Shown here piece by piece: positions 52,637 through 62,327 of a DNA stretch of 64,000 nucleotides. The position numbers and the translations under genes are program-made. The notes beneath the pieces are model-generated. The model did no database searches. It saw nothing but the letters and a program-made list of their open reading frames with translations, and was not told where the DNA came from. This stretch comes from Streptomyces sp. NRRL F-5122. Its GTDB lineage: Bacteria; Actinomycetota; Actinomycetes; Streptomycetales; Streptomycetaceae. The DNA lies in NCBI RefSeq assembly GCF_001507435.1, contig NZ_LMWH01000243.1, forward strand, positions 248,001 through 312,000, given 5' to 3'. The first letter of the stretch is position 1. Each line of letters opens with the position of its first letter.

Positions 52637-53314
52637 ATGACCCGTGTACTGCTCGCCGAGGACGACGCGTCCATCTCGGAGCCCCTGGCCCGTGCCCTGC
52701 GCCGGGAGGGGTACGAGGTCGAGGTGCGTGAGGACGGACCCACCGCGCTCGACGCCGGAATGCAGGGCGGCGTCGACCTGGTCGTGCTGGACCTCGGCCT
52801 GCCCGGCATGGACGGCCTGGAGGTGGCCCGCCGGCTGCGCGCCGAGGGCCACACCGTCCCCATCCTGATCCTGACCGCGCGCGCCGACGAGGTGGACACC
52901 GTCGTGGGTCTCGACGCGGGTGCCGACGACTACGTCACCAAGCCCTTCCGGCTCGCCGAGCTGCTCGCCCGCGTCCGGGCGCTGCTGCGGCGCGGTTCCA
53001 CCGAACCCGCGCAGCCGCCCGCCACGCACGGGGTGCGCATCGACGTCGAGTCGCACCGGGCGTGGATGGGTGACGAGGAGCTCCAGCTCACCGCCAAGGA
53101 GTTCGATCTGCTGCGGGTCCTCGTCCGGGACGCGGGCCGGGTCGTCACGCGCGACCAGCTGATGCGCGAGGTCTGGGACACCACGTGGTGGTCGTCCACG
53201 AAGACGTTGGACATGCACATCTCCTGGCTGCGCAAGAAGCTGGGGGACGACGCCGCCAACCCGCGCTACATCGCGACGGTACGGGGAGTGGGCTTCCGCT
53301 TCGAGAAGAGCTAG
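52637..53314 (+). CDS. OmpR/PhoB-family response regulator
   Basis: 225 residues. Receiver domain with acidic pair Asp9/Asp10, phospho-acceptor Asp52 (LVVLDLGLPGMDGL), Thr80 and Lys102 (DDYVTKPF). The C-terminal winged helix (about 130-225) has LTAKEFDLLRVLVRDAG and TLDMHISWLRKKLGDD. TACCAT at 52625-52630 and the lack of a ribosome binding site suggest a leaderless mRNA. The sensor kinase gene is 345 bases downstream. Confidence 0.95.
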   Translation: MTRVLLAEDDASISEPLARALRREGYEVEVREDGPTALDAGMQGGVDLVVLDLGLPGMDGLEVARRLRAEGHTVPILILTARADEVDTVVGLDAGADDYVTKPFRLAELLARVRALLRRGSTEPAQPPATHGVRIDVESHRAWMGDEELQLTAKEFDLLRVLVRDAGRVVTRDQLMREVWDTTWWSSTKTLDMHISWLRKKLGDDAANPRYIATVRGVGFRFEKS

Positions 53315-53659
53315 GGCCGGTCGTCCGGGTCAGGCCGGCGTCCCGGGGTGCGGCACACGCAGCTGCCGCGTTGTCGACGGTCGCCGCCGCTCCGCGTCGC
53401 CACGCCCCGCTCGGGTCGACCGAAAGGCGCAGTCCCTCTCAGCCGACCCGATCCAGACGACAGACCCCGGTCGCCGCCGCCGGGGCTCGGCCGGGACGGC
53501 CGTCGTGCGCGCCGACCGCTGCCGCGCTGGTGCGGGCCCGCGGCGCTCGTGGCCGGTCGTGGGGGCTCCTCGCCCGTCACGAGGGTGCTGCCCCGGCCCG
53601 CGGCGCAGGCAGTGCCCGGGGCACACTGGTCGTCGTAGAGCCATTGCCCGGAGGGCCCC
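53315..53659. other. Gap between response regulator and kinase
   Basis: 345 bases with no convincing coding frame; candidate frames are Arg/Pro-rich and lack ribosome binding sites. Unusual for a two-component pair, whose genes normally touch. I see no perfect hairpin typical of a terminator. Confidence 0.5.
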
Positions 53660-54946
53660 GTGCGTCGTCGTCTCATCCAGTCCACCCTCGCCGTCGTCCT
53701 CGTGGTGATCGCCGTCTTCGGCATCTCGCTCGTCATCGTCGAGACCCGGACGATCAGCAACAGCGCGCAGGAACGTGTCGACTCCGAGGCGCTGCGGCTC
53801 GCCAGCATCGTGGACAGCCGGCTCCTCGGCGACGAGAAGGTCACCGCCGCGGTCTTCAAGGCCCAGGTCACGGGCGACCGGTACGCGGTCATCGGCATCC
53901 CCGGCCAGCCCCCCATCGAGGTGGGCACCAAGCCCGTGGGGGACGTCATCCACTCCACGGCCAAGGGCGAGGAGGGTGAGACGGTCCGCGTGGAGGAGCC
54001 CCGCTCCACGGTCACCCGGGAAGTGGGCCGCACGCTGCTGATCATCGCCCTGGTCGCACTGCTCGCGATCATCGCCGCGGTCCTGCTCGCCGTACGCCAG
54101 GCCAACCGCCTCGCCTCCCCGCTCACCGACCTCGCCGAGACGGCGGAACGGCTCGGTTCCGGCGATCCTCGGCCGCGCCACAAGCGGTACGGAGTCCCGG
54201 AACTGGACCGGGTCGCCGATGTCCTCGACTCCTCCGCCGAGCGGATCGCGCGCATGCTCACGGCCGAGCGCCGACTGGCCGCCGACGCCTCCCACCAGCT
54301 GCGCACGCCCCTCACCGCGCTCTCCATGCGGTTGGAGGAGATCACCCTCACCGACGAGCCGGACACGGTGAAGGAGGAGGCGACCATCGCGCTGACGCAG
54401 GTGGAACGGCTCACGGATGTCGTCGAACGGCTGCTGACCAACGCCCGCGACCCACGCACCGGCTCCGCGGTCTCCTTCGACCTCGACGAGGTCATCCAGC
54501 AGCAGCTCGCCGAGTGGCGCCCCGCCTACCGCAGCGCGGGACGGGCCATCGTCAGCTCGGGCAAGCGGCATCTGCGGGCCGTGGGCACGCCGGGCGCCGT
54601 CGCCCAGGTGCTGGCCGCCCTGATCGAGAACTCCCTCATGCACGGCGGCGGCACCGTCGCCCTGCGCACCCGTGTCACGGGCAACCAGGCCGTCGTGGAG
54701 GTGACTGACGAAGGACCCGGCGTGCCGGCGGAGCTGGGCTCCCGCATCTTCGAGCGCACGATCAGCGGCCGCAACTCCACGGGCATCGGGCTGGCGGTCG
54801 CCCGCGATCTCGCCGAGGCGGACGGCGGCCGACTGGAGATGCTCCAGACCCAGCCGCCGGTCTTCGGCCTGTTCCTGTCCCGCACTCCTCTGAAGACGGC
54901 TTCCCAGGGGGACGAGCCGGACGAGCCGGGGACCATGGTCAGATGA
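53660..54946 (+). CDS. Sensor histidine kinase
   Basis: 428 residues. Two membrane helices (about 8-28 and 127-150) enclose a small extracellular sensor domain of about 95 residues. A HAMP domain follows (about 150-205), then the dimerisation helix with the phospho-His in ADASHQLRTPLTAL. The ATPase domain has IENSLMHGG (N box), VTDEGPGVP (G1) and NSTGIGLAVARDLAEADGG (G2). It pairs with the OmpR-type regulator upstream. GTG start. Confidence 0.94.
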   Translation: MRRRLIQSTLAVVLVVIAVFGISLVIVETRTISNSAQERVDSEALRLASIVDSRLLGDEKVTAAVFKAQVTGDRYAVIGIPGQPPIEVGTKPVGDVIHSTAKGEEGETVRVEEPRSTVTREVGRTLLIIALVALLAIIAAVLLAVRQANRLASPLTDLAETAERLGSGDPRPRHKRYGVPELDRVADVLDSSAERIARMLTAERRLAADASHQLRTPLTALSMRLEEITLTDEPDTVKEEATIALTQVERLTDVVERLLTNARDPRTGSAVSFDLDEVIQQQLAEWRPAYRSAGRAIVSSGKRHLRAVGTPGAVAQVLAALIENSLMHGGGTVALRTRVTGNQAVVEVTDEGPGVPAELGSRIFERTISGRNSTGIGLAVARDLAEADGGRLEMLQTQPPVFGLFLSRTPLKTASQGDEPDEPGTMVR

Positions 54947-55027
54947 GTGTCCGGGGCGGGCGGGAACCGGGACGGGTCGACCGGTGCCGGAGGCCGCCCG
55001 CGGCACCGGGTCGGACGAGGAGCCGAC

Positions 55028-55570
55028 TCAGCGGTTGACGCGCTGGCCCTGACGGCGCTGCCGCTCGGCCGCCTCGAGGATGGACTCCGCACCTGCCACG
55101 GCCTCACCGGCCGGCAGCGTCCGGAAGACCCAGGAGCGGTAGGACCAGAACCGGAACAGCGTGCCGAGTCCGATCCCGAGGAACTTGAAGATGTTGCTCT
55201 GCAGCGGGGTGTCCCAGCCGAACCCGTACGTCGCGATGTACAGGACGCCGTTCTCGATCACCAGGCCCGCGGCGCTGAACAGCAGGAACAGTGATATCTC
55301 ACGGGTGCTGCCGCTCTTGTCGCGGTCCCGGTAGGTGAAGTAGCGGAACCCGATGTAGTTGAAGACGATCGCCACGACGGTGGCGATGACACTGGCACGG
55401 ACCACCTGGAGCCCGGTGGCGTGCCGCACGAGGTTGAAGACCAGCAGATTGACCAGCAGCCCCGCACCGCCGACCGCGCCGAACTTGGCGATCTCACGTA
55501 TGAGCTGGTCGAACTGCCGGCGCATCGCGCCGGGGGGCTTGCTCTTCAGGCCTGTGGAACCACTGCCCAT
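55028..55570 (-). CDS. GtrA-family membrane protein
   Basis: 180 residues with four membrane helices (about 25-47, 58-80, 95-115, 122-145). GtrA signatures are FGAVGGAGLLVNLLVFNLV, FNYIGFRYFTYR and GTLFRFWSYRSWVF. GtrA proteins flip or carry lipid-linked sugars for cell-surface polysaccharide synthesis. Divergent from purK; UDP-glucose dehydrogenase is about 4.6 kb away, but no direct link is visible. Confidence 0.92.
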   Translation of the reverse strand: MGSGSTGLKSKPPGAMRRQFDQLIREIAKFGAVGGAGLLVNLLVFNLVRHATGLQVVRASVIATVVAIVFNYIGFRYFTYRDRDKSGSTREISLFLLFSAAGLVIENGVLYIATYGFGWDTPLQSNIFKFLGIGLGTLFRFWSYRSWVFRTLPAGEAVAGAESILEAAERQRRQGQRVNR

Positions 55571-55825
55571 GGTGTTGCCAGCCCCCGTCGGGTCGGTCCT
55601 GTCGTCGATTCGGTCCGTCGCGTGCGCCGGCCCGGCAGGACGCGCCGAGCGGTTCCGTCAACTCCGCCATGCTAACCAGCGCAGGTGGCCGCCGCCTGTG
55701 GACCGGTTCATGAGGACGGAAAGAAAGCAGCAGGGAAGCGGGCCGACGGAACGCCGTCCGGTCGCGGGCAGCCGTCCCGCGGGGACGGAAACCGGCCGTG
55801 TCCGCGTGGCCGATACCCTAGGTGC

Positions 55826-56965
55826 GTGACGTTCCCGGTAGTCGGCATGGTCGGCGGTGGACAGCTCGCTCGTATGACACACGAGGCGGGCATCCCGCTC
55901 GGCATCAGGTTCAAGCTCCTCAGTGACACCCCCCAGGACTCCGCGGCGCAGGTGGTCCACGATGTCGTCGTCGGCGACTATCGCGACCTGGAGACGCTGC
56001 GTGCCTTCGCGCAGGGCTGTGACGTGATCACCTTCGATCACGAGCACGTGCCCACCGAGCACCTGCGGGCCCTGGAGGCGGACGGCATCCCCGTCCGCCC
56101 CGGCCCGGACGCGCTCGTGCACGCCCAGGACAAGGGCGTGATGCGGGCGAGGCTCGACTCGATCGGGGTGCCGTGCCCGCGCCACCGCATCGTGAGCGAT
56201 CCGCAGGACGTCGTCGCCTTCGCGGCAGAGGGCGACGGTTTCCCCGTCGTCCTGAAGACCGTCCGCGGCGGCTACGACGGCAAGGGCGTATGGGTCGTGA
56301 CGTCGCCCGAGGAGGCCGCGGAGCCGTTCCGGGCGGGCGTCCCGGTCCTCGCCGAGGAGAAGGTCGACTTCGTGCGGGAGCTGGCCGCGAATGTCGTGCG
56401 GTCCCCGCACGGACAGGCGGTGGCGTACCCGGTCGTGGAGTCCCAGCAGGTCAACGGGGTCTGCGACACCGTGATCGCACCCGCCCCCGATCTGGACGAG
56501 GCGCTGGCGCTGAGGGCCGAGGAGATGGCCCTGACGATCGCCAAGGAACTCGGCGTCGTCGGCCACCTGGCCGTCGAGCTGTTCCAGACCCGCGACGGCC
56601 GCCTCCTCGTCAACGAGTTGGCGATGCGCCCGCACAACTCGGGCCACTGGACCCAGGACGGCGCGATCACCTCGCAGTTCGCCAACCACGTACGGGCCGT
56701 CCTCGACCTCCCGCTCGGTGACCCGCGCCCGCGGGCCAAGTGGACCGTCATGGTCAACGTGCTGGGCGGCGACTACCCCGACATGTACTCCGCGTATCTG
56801 CACTGCATGGCCCGGGACCCCCAGCTCAAGATCCATATGTACGGCAAGGACGTGAAGCCCGGCCGCAAGGTCGGACACGTCAACACCTACGGCGACGACC
56901 TGGACGACGTGCTGGAGCGCGCACGTCACGCTGCCGGCTACCTGAGAGGCACCATCACCGAATGA
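55826..56965 (+). CDS. purK: N5-carboxyaminoimidazole ribonucleotide synthase
   Basis: ATP-grasp enzyme of purine synthesis making N5-CAIR from AIR, bicarbonate and ATP, 379 residues. Motifs: [48 protein letters not shown] (ATP-grasp) and [17 protein letters not shown]. The GTG at 55826 lies seven bases after TACCCT (55814-55819) and has no ribosome binding site, suggesting leaderless translation. Overlaps purE by four bases. Confidence 0.96.
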   Translation: MTFPVVGMVGGGQLARMTHEAGIPLGIRFKLLSDTPQDSAAQVVHDVVVGDYRDLETLRAFAQGCDVITFDHEHVPTEHLRALEADGIPVRPGPDALVHAQDKGVMRARLDSIGVPCPRHRIVSDPQDVVAFAAEGDGFPVVLKTVRGGYDGKGVWVVTSPEEAAEPFRAGVPVLAEEKVDFVRELAANVVRSPHGQAVAYPVVESQQVNGVCDTVIAPAPDLDEALALRAEEMALTIAKELGVVGHLAVELFQTRDGRLLVNELAMRPHNSGHWTQDGAITSQFANHVRAVLDLPLGDPRPRAKWTVMVNVLGGDYPDMYSAYLHCMARDPQLKIHMYGKDVKPGRKVGHVNTYGDDLDDVLERARHAAGYLRGTITE

Positions 56966-57549
56966 GCTCTGCCCTCCCGTCACCCGACCACCACCCCTCA
57001 ACGAGCGCTGACGCGCGCCCCTTCCCCTTGGTCGGCATCGTCATGGGGTCGGACTCCGACTGGCCCGTCATGGAGGCCGCCGCCAAGGCCCTCGACGAGT
57101 TCGAGGTCGCGTACGAGGTCGACGTCGTCTCCGCGCACCGCATGCCCCGCGAGATGATCTCCTACGGTGAGCACGCGGCGGACCGCGGTCTGAAGGTGCT
57201 CATCGCGGGCGCCGGAGGCGCCGCGCACCTGCCCGGGATGCTCGCGTCCGTCACCCCGCTGCCCGTCATCGGCGTCCCGGTCCCGCTGAAGTACCTCGAC
57301 GGCATGGACTCGCTGCTGTCGATCGTGCAGATGCCCGCCGGTGTTCCGGTGGCGACGGTCTCGGTGGGCGGTGCCCGCAACGCAGGGCTGCTCGCGGCCC
57401 GCATTCTCGCCGCGCACGACGAGGACCTGCTCGGGAAGATGCGCGACTTCCAGCAGGACCTCAACGACCAGGCCACCGAGAAGGGCAAACGGCTGCGCTC
57501 CAAGGTCGAGGGCGCGACGGCGGGCTTCGGCTTCGGCACGGGGAAGTGA
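56962..57549 (+). CDS. purE: N5-CAIR mutase
   Basis: Converts N5-CAIR to 4-carboxyaminoimidazole ribonucleotide, the step after PurK, 195 residues. Class I PurE features: [18 protein letters not shown], the catalytic His in VSAHRMP, and [14 protein letters not shown]. The first 20 residues and the last 20 ([14 protein letters not shown]) are extensions. ATG in a 4-bp overlap with purK; its stop overlaps the next gene (GTGA at 57546). Confidence 0.96.
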   Translation: MSSALPSPDHHPSTSADARPFPLVGIVMGSDSDWPVMEAAAKALDEFEVAYEVDVVSAHRMPREMISYGEHAADRGLKVLIAGAGGAAHLPGMLASVTPLPVIGVPVPLKYLDGMDSLLSIVQMPAGVPVATVSVGGARNAGLLAARILAAHDEDLLGKMRDFQQDLNDQATEKGKRLRSKVEGATAGFGFGTGK

Positions 57550-58739
57550 CGCCGGTGACCTCGCCCTCCCTGGAGGCGGCCCGGAACCTGCTGCGCGAGT
57601 TCCCGGTGGTCGACGGGCACAACGACCTGCCCTGGGCGCTGCGCGAGCAGGTCGGTTACGACCTGGACGCCCGCGACATCGCCCACCATCAGAACGAGCA
57701 CCTGCACACCGACCTGCCGCGGCTGCGCGAGGGCGGGGTCGGGGCGCAGTTCTGGTCGGTGTACGTGCGCAGCGATCTGCCCGACCCGGTGCCCGCGACG
57801 CTGGAACAGATCGACTGCGTACGGCAGCTGACGGAGCGTTATCCGGCGGACCTGCGACGGACGCTGACCGCCGCCGACATGGAGGCGGCGCGCGCGGAGG
57901 GCCGCATAGCGTCGCTGATGGGCGCGGAGGGCGGCCATTCGATCGCGAACTCGCTCGGCACCCTGCGCGGACTGTACGACCTCGGCGTGCGGTACATGAC
58001 CCTCACCCACAACGACAACGTCGCGTGGGCGGACTCGGCGACCGACCGGCCGGCGGCAGGCGGCCTCACCGCCTTCGGCCGCGAGGTCGTGCGCGAGATG
58101 AACCGCCTCGGGATGCTGGTCGACCTCTCGCACGTGGCGGCGACGACGATGCGGGACGCGCTGGACACCACGGACGCCCCGGTGATCTTCTCGCACTCCT
58201 CCGCCCGTGCGGTCTGCGACCACCCGCGCAACATCCCCGACGACGTCCTCGAGCGCCTGCCCGCCAACGGGGGCGTGGCGATGGTGACGTTCGTCCCCAA
58301 GTTCGTGCTGCGTGCGGCGGTCGACTGGACGGCCGCCGCGGACGAGAACATGCGCACGCACGGCTTCCACCACCTCGACACGACCCCGCAGGCGATGAAG
58401 GTCCACCGCGCCTTCGCGGAGCGCAACCCCCGCCCCGTCGCGACCGTCGGGACGGTCGCCGACCATCTGGACCACATGCGTGAGGCTGCGGGCGTCGACC
58501 ACCTGGGCATCGGCGGCGACTACGACGGCACGGCCTTCACGCCGGACGGCCTCAACGATGTCTCGGGCTATCCGAACCTGATCGCCGAACTGCTCGACCG
58601 CGGCTGGTCGAAGTCCGACCTGGCCAAGCTGACCTGGCAGAACGCGGTGCGCGTGCTGGGTGCGGCCGAGGACGTGGCACGGGGCCTGAAGGCCAGGCGG
58701 GGCCCGTCGAACGCGACGCTGGAAGAGCTGGACCGCTGA
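57546..58739 (+). CDS. Membrane-dipeptidase family (M19) metallopeptidase
   Basis: 397 residues. All metal ligands of the renal-dipeptidase family are present: HND in [12 protein letters not shown], Glu in MGAEGGHSI, His in [11 protein letters not shown], His in [11 protein letters not shown] and Asp in GIGGDYDG. It hydrolyses dipeptides, possibly D-residue-containing wall peptides. The purK-purE-dipeptidase order is common in Streptomyces. GTG start in a GTGA overlap with purE. A catalytically dead paralog lies at 63130. Confidence 0.92.
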   Translation: MTPVTSPSLEAARNLLREFPVVDGHNDLPWALREQVGYDLDARDIAHHQNEHLHTDLPRLREGGVGAQFWSVYVRSDLPDPVPATLEQIDCVRQLTERYPADLRRTLTAADMEAARAEGRIASLMGAEGGHSIANSLGTLRGLYDLGVRYMTLTHNDNVAWADSATDRPAAGGLTAFGREVVREMNRLGMLVDLSHVAATTMRDALDTTDAPVIFSHSSARAVCDHPRNIPDDVLERLPANGGVAMVTFVPKFVLRAAVDWTAAADENMRTHGFHHLDTTPQAMKVHRAFAERNPRPVATVGTVADHLDHMREAAGVDHLGIGGDYDGTAFTPDGLNDVSGYPNLIAELLDRGWSKSDLAKLTWQNAVRVLGAAEDVARGLKARRGPSNATLEELDR

Positions 58740-58745
58740 CAGCGA

Positions 58746-58772
58746 GGGGGCGTGGGTCCGGCCCACGCCCCC
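58746..58772. terminator. Terminator hairpin 1 between dipeptidase and acyl-CoA dehydrogenase
   Basis: An 11-bp stem (GGGGGCGTGGG with its complement, 58746-58756 and 58762-58772) with a TCCGG loop. Confidence 0.75.
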
Positions 58773-58807
58773 GATCCACGGACGGGATCCGCCGCGCACC
58801 ACGGAAA

Positions 58808-58829
58808 GGGGCACCCCGCGGGGTGCCCC
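58808..58829. terminator. Terminator hairpin 2, same gap
   Basis: GGGGCACCCC-GC-GGGGTGCCCC, a 10-bp stem. With the previous hairpin it insulates the convergent genes. Confidence 0.6.
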
Positions 58830-58865
58830 GGAAACCTCCGTGCGCAGCCGTGACCGGCCGCGGTG

Positions 58866-60023
58866 TCACGGCAGGTTGCGCGCCATCACGATCCGCTGGA
58901 CCTGGTTGGTGCCCTCGTAGATCTGAGTGATCTTGGCATCGCGCATCATCCGCTCGACCGGGTAGTCGCGCGTGTAGCCGTAACCGCCCAGCAACTGGAC
59001 CGCGTCCGTGGTGACCTCCATCGCCACGTCCGAGGCGAAGCACTTCGCGGCGGCGCCCTGGAAGGTCAGGTCGCTGTCGCCGCGTTCCGACTTGGCGGCG
59101 GCCGCGTAGGTGAGCTGGCGGGCCGCCTCGATCTTCATCGCCATGTCGGCGAGCATGAACTGGATGCCCTGGAAGTCGGCGATCGCCTTGCCGAACTGCT
59201 TGCGCTCCTTGACGTAGCCCTTGGCGTAGTCGAAGGCGCCCTGGGCGACACCGAGCGCCTGGGCGGCGATGGTGATCCGGGTGTGGTCCAGGGTCTTCAT
59301 CGCCGTCGCGAAGCCGGTGCCCTCCTCGCCGATCATGCGGTCGGCCGGGATGCGGACGTTGTCGAAGTAGACCTCGCGGGTGGGGGAGCCCTTGATGCCG
59401 AGCTTCTTCTCCGGGGCGCCGAAGGACACACCCGGGTCCGACTTCTCGACGACGAAGGCCGATATGCCCTTGGAGCGCTTCTCCGGGTCGGTCACGGCCA
59501 TGACCGTGTAATACTCGGAAACGCCCGCGTTGGTGATCCAGCGCTTCACACCGTTGAGGACCCAGTGGTCGCCGTCACGGACGGCCTTCGTCTTCATACC
59601 GGCCGCGTCGGATCCGGCCTCGGGCTCGGAAAGGCAATACGAGAACATCGCGTCGCCCTTGGCCAGCGGCCCCAGGTACTTCTTCTTCAGCTCCTCGGAG
59701 CCGGAGAGGATCACCGGCAGGGAGCCGAGCTTGTTCACGGCCGGGATCAGCGAGGACGACACGCAGGCACGCGCCACCTCCTCGATCACGATGACCGTGG
59801 CGAGGGCGTCCGCGCCGGCGCCGCCGTACTCCTCGGGCACGTGCACCGCGTGCAGGTCGTTCGCCACAAGGGCATCCAGCGCCTCCTGAGGGAAGCGCGC
59901 CTCCTCGTCCACCGCGGCGGCGTACGGCGCGATCTTCGCCTCGGCCAGCGCGCGAATGGCGTCGCGGAGCATGGAGTGCTCCTCGGACGGGCGGTACAGG
60001 TCGAATTCAGCCGATCCGGCCAA
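58866..60023 (-). CDS. Acyl-CoA dehydrogenase
   Basis: FAD-dependent first enzyme of beta-oxidation or branched-chain acyl-CoA breakdown, 385 residues. The signatures are FSYCLSEPEAGSDAAGMKT, RWITNAGVSEYYTV and QLLGGYGYTRDYPVERMMRDAKITQIYEGT, with the catalytic Glu in YEGTNQ. The start is a TTG at 60023 (rare codon) with GGAG upstream. The next in-frame ATG is much later. A palindrome (60064-60077) lies 41 bases upstream. Divergent from ugd. Confidence 0.93.
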   Translation of the reverse strand: MAGSAEFDLYRPSEEHSMLRDAIRALAEAKIAPYAAAVDEEARFPQEALDALVANDLHAVHVPEEYGGAGADALATVIVIEEVARACVSSSLIPAVNKLGSLPVILSGSEELKKKYLGPLAKGDAMFSYCLSEPEAGSDAAGMKTKAVRDGDHWVLNGVKRWITNAGVSEYYTVMAVTDPEKRSKGISAFVVEKSDPGVSFGAPEKKLGIKGSPTREVYFDNVRIPADRMIGEEGTGFATAMKTLDHTRITIAAQALGVAQGAFDYAKGYVKERKQFGKAIADFQGIQFMLADMAMKIEAARQLTYAAAAKSERGDSDLTFQGAAAKCFASDVAMEVTTDAVQLLGGYGYTRDYPVERMMRDAKITQIYEGTNQVQRIVMARNLP

Positions 60024-60063
60024 GGTCTCTCACGCTCCAAGGAAGCTGCGGTGCCGACGCTAA

Positions 60064-60077
60064 TTACCGTTAAGTAA
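60064..60077. promoter_or_regulatory. Operator-like repeat in front of the acyl-CoA dehydrogenase
   Basis: TTAC-CGTTAA-GTAA, in an AT-rich island unusual for this genome. TetR-family fatty-acid regulators bind repeats of this kind. It may also affect ugd on the other strand. Confidence 0.4.
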
Positions 60078-60201
60078 CCCAAATTTTAGGGGTACGCCCA
60101 CACGAGTGATACGTGAGCTTGGCGACAGCGGGAAACCTGCCCGCCGAGAGGCCCGGCTATGCTCGGGCACCGATTCACCGCCGTCCCCCCTGGAGCACCC
60201 C

Positions 60202-61545
60202 ATGAGCCTCAAGATCACCGTCATAGGGACCGGTTATCTCGGCGCCACGCACGCCGCCGCCATGGCCGAGCTCGGGTTCGAGGTGCTCGGTCTCGACGTC
60301 GTGCCGGAGAAGATCGAGATGCTCCAGCGGGGCGAGGTCCCCATGTACGAGCCCGGTCTCGAGGATTTGCTGCGCAAGCACGTCGCGGGCATCGAGGGCT
60401 CCACGGGACGGCTGAGATTCACCATGGACTGGGCCGAGTTGGCCGCGTTCGGCGACATCCACTTCGTCTGCGTGAACACCCCGCAGAAGCACGGCGAGTA
60501 CGCCTGCGACATGTCTTTCGTCGACGCTGCGATCGCCTCGCTCGCCCCGCATCTGAGGGCCCCCTCCCTCGTCGTCGGCAAGTCGACGGTGCCCGTGGGC
60601 TCCGCGGACCGGCTCGCCGCCTACCTCGCCGAGCACGCGCCCGCGGGCGCGGACGCCGAGCTGGCCTGGAACCCGGAGTTCCTGCGTGAGGGCTTCGCCG
60701 TCCAGGACACGCTGCACCCCGACCGGATCGTCGTCGGCGTGCGCAGCGACCGGGCCGAGAAACTGCTGCGCGAGGTGTACACGACGCCGGTCGCCGAAGG
60801 GACGCCCTTCGTAGTCACCGACTTCCCGACGGCCGAGCTGGTGAAGACCTCCGCCAACTCCTTCCTCGCCACCAAGATCTCCTTCATCAACGCGATGGCG
60901 GAGGTCTGCGAGGCCGCGGGCGGCGATGTCGCCAGGCTGGCCGAGGCCATCGGCTACGACGACCGGATCGGAAGGAAGTTCCTGCGGGCGGGGATCGGTT
61001 TCGGCGGCGGCTGTCTGCCGAAGGACATCCGGGCCTTCATGGCACGCGCCGGCGAACTGGGCGCCGACCAGGCGCTGACCTTCCTGCGTGAGATCGACTC
61101 CATCAACATGCGCCGCCGGGGTCAGATGGTGGAGATGGCGCGCGAGGCGCTGGGCGGTGGTTCCTTCCTCGGCAAGCGGGTCGCGGTGCTGGGCGCGACG
61201 TTCAAGCCCGACTCCGACGACGTCCGTGACTCGCCGGCGCTGAACGTCGCCGGGCAGATACACCTCCAGGGCGGTCAGGTCACGGTCTACGACCCCAAGG
61301 GCATGGAGAACGCCCGGCGCCTGTTCCCGACGCTCGGATACGCCGGCTCCGCGCTCCAGGCGGTCCGCGGTGCCGACGTCGTGCTCCACCTGACCGAATG
61401 GCGGGAGTTCCGCGAGCTGGACCCGGCCGAGCTGGGCCGGGAGGCCGCCTCCCGCATCGTTCTCGACGGCCGCAACGCGCTCGACCCGGAGCTGTGGCGC
61501 CGGGCGGGGTGGACGTACCGGGCGATGGGCCGCCCCACGGCGTAG
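60202..61545 (+). CDS. UDP-glucose 6-dehydrogenase
   Basis: NAD-dependent oxidation of UDP-glucose to UDP-glucuronate for polysaccharides, 447 residues. N-terminal Rossmann ITVIGTGYLGATHAAAMAEL, catalytic Cys in FGGGCLPKD, and C-terminal NAD-binding half with VAVLGATFKPDSDDVRDSPAL. The ATG follows TGGAG. Monocistronic with its own terminator. It could also act on UDP-N-acetylmannosamine, but the overall match favours UDP-glucose. Confidence 0.93.
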   Translation: MSLKITVIGTGYLGATHAAAMAELGFEVLGLDVVPEKIEMLQRGEVPMYEPGLEDLLRKHVAGIEGSTGRLRFTMDWAELAAFGDIHFVCVNTPQKHGEYACDMSFVDAAIASLAPHLRAPSLVVGKSTVPVGSADRLAAYLAEHAPAGADAELAWNPEFLREGFAVQDTLHPDRIVVGVRSDRAEKLLREVYTTPVAEGTPFVVTDFPTAELVKTSANSFLATKISFINAMAEVCEAAGGDVARLAEAIGYDDRIGRKFLRAGIGFGGGCLPKDIRAFMARAGELGADQALTFLREIDSINMRRRGQMVEMAREALGGGSFLGKRVAVLGATFKPDSDDVRDSPALNVAGQIHLQGGQVTVYDPKGMENARRLFPTLGYAGSALQAVRGADVVLHLTEWREFRELDPAELGREAASRIVLDGRNALDPELWRRAGWTYRAMGRPTA

Positions 61546-61556
61546 CGAAACCGGTG

Positions 61557-61595
61557 ACGCCGGTCCGGCCGAGGCTCAGTCGGCCGGACCGGCGT
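61557..61595. terminator. Terminator after ugd
   Basis: A perfect 16-bp stem (61557-61572 with 61580-61595) and a seven-base loop, shared with the convergent CGNR gene. Confidence 0.9.
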
Positions 61596-61662
61596 CCGGT
61601 TGCATTCTGCCCCACGGCCCCCAACGGCGACCGGCGAGTCCCCGACCCCGCGGGCCGTTCGC

Positions 61663-62163
61663 CTACTTCGCCCGGTACCGCCGCATCTTCGCGCGCGCCC
61701 CGCACACCGCCATCGAGCACCAGCGGCCCTTCCCGGCCGGGCTGCGGTCGTAGTAGGCCCAGTGGCACAGCGGCAGTTCGCAGGCCTTCAGACGCAGCCA
61801 GGTGCCCGCCGTGAGCGACTCCGCGACGGCGGCGGCCACCCTGGAGAGCAGGGGCCCTTCCTCGACGGGGGCGAGGAGCGCCGAACCGTCCCGTGCGTCG
61901 ACGGCGACGTACAGCGGCGCCCGGGCCAGCAGGTCGCCCAGGGGCGTCACCTCGCGGTGCGGGGGATGGCCCGCGTGCGCCAGGCAGACGGCGCGCAGGG
62001 ACTCGCGCAGCTCGCGTACGTCCGCCAGCTCCTGCTCGCCGACGCCGAGCTCGGCGCGTCCCTCGGGCGTGTCCAGGCGATCGCTGCCCGACTCCAGGTC
62101 CACGGTGTTGACCAGAGCCTCCACCAGGGCGAGACCGCCGGGGGCGGGGGGTCTGTCACTCAT
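61663..62163 (-). CDS. ABATE/CGNR zinc-finger regulator
   Basis: 166 residues. An N-terminal ABATE-type ligand domain (about 1-110) is followed by a zinc-finger: LKACELPLCHWAYYDRSPAGKGRWCSMAVCGAR in overlapping parts, with Cys-X4-Cys and Cys-X4-Cys. The last motif is CGAR instead of the usual CGNR, a small variation. Family members are predicted transcription factors. The ATG has GAGG upstream. Confidence 0.9.
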   Translation of the reverse strand: MSDRPPAPGGLALVEALVNTVDLESGSDRLDTPEGRAELGVGEQELADVRELRESLRAVCLAHAGHPPHREVTPLGDLLARAPLYVAVDARDGSALLAPVEEGPLLSRVAAAVAESLTAGTWLRLKACELPLCHWAYYDRSPAGKGRWCSMAVCGARAKMRRYRAK

Positions 62164-62327
62164 GTCTGCGACCTCATGCGCGCGACGCCACCTTTCGCGA
62201 TTCCCCTTGCGACGTTACCTCCAGTGCGGGAGCATGCGGTAACGGTTACCTGTTGAACGCCTCTATGGGTAACCCCTGATCCGTGTGGATCACGCAGACG
62301 CGAACCGCAGACTCCGAGGAGGAAGTG

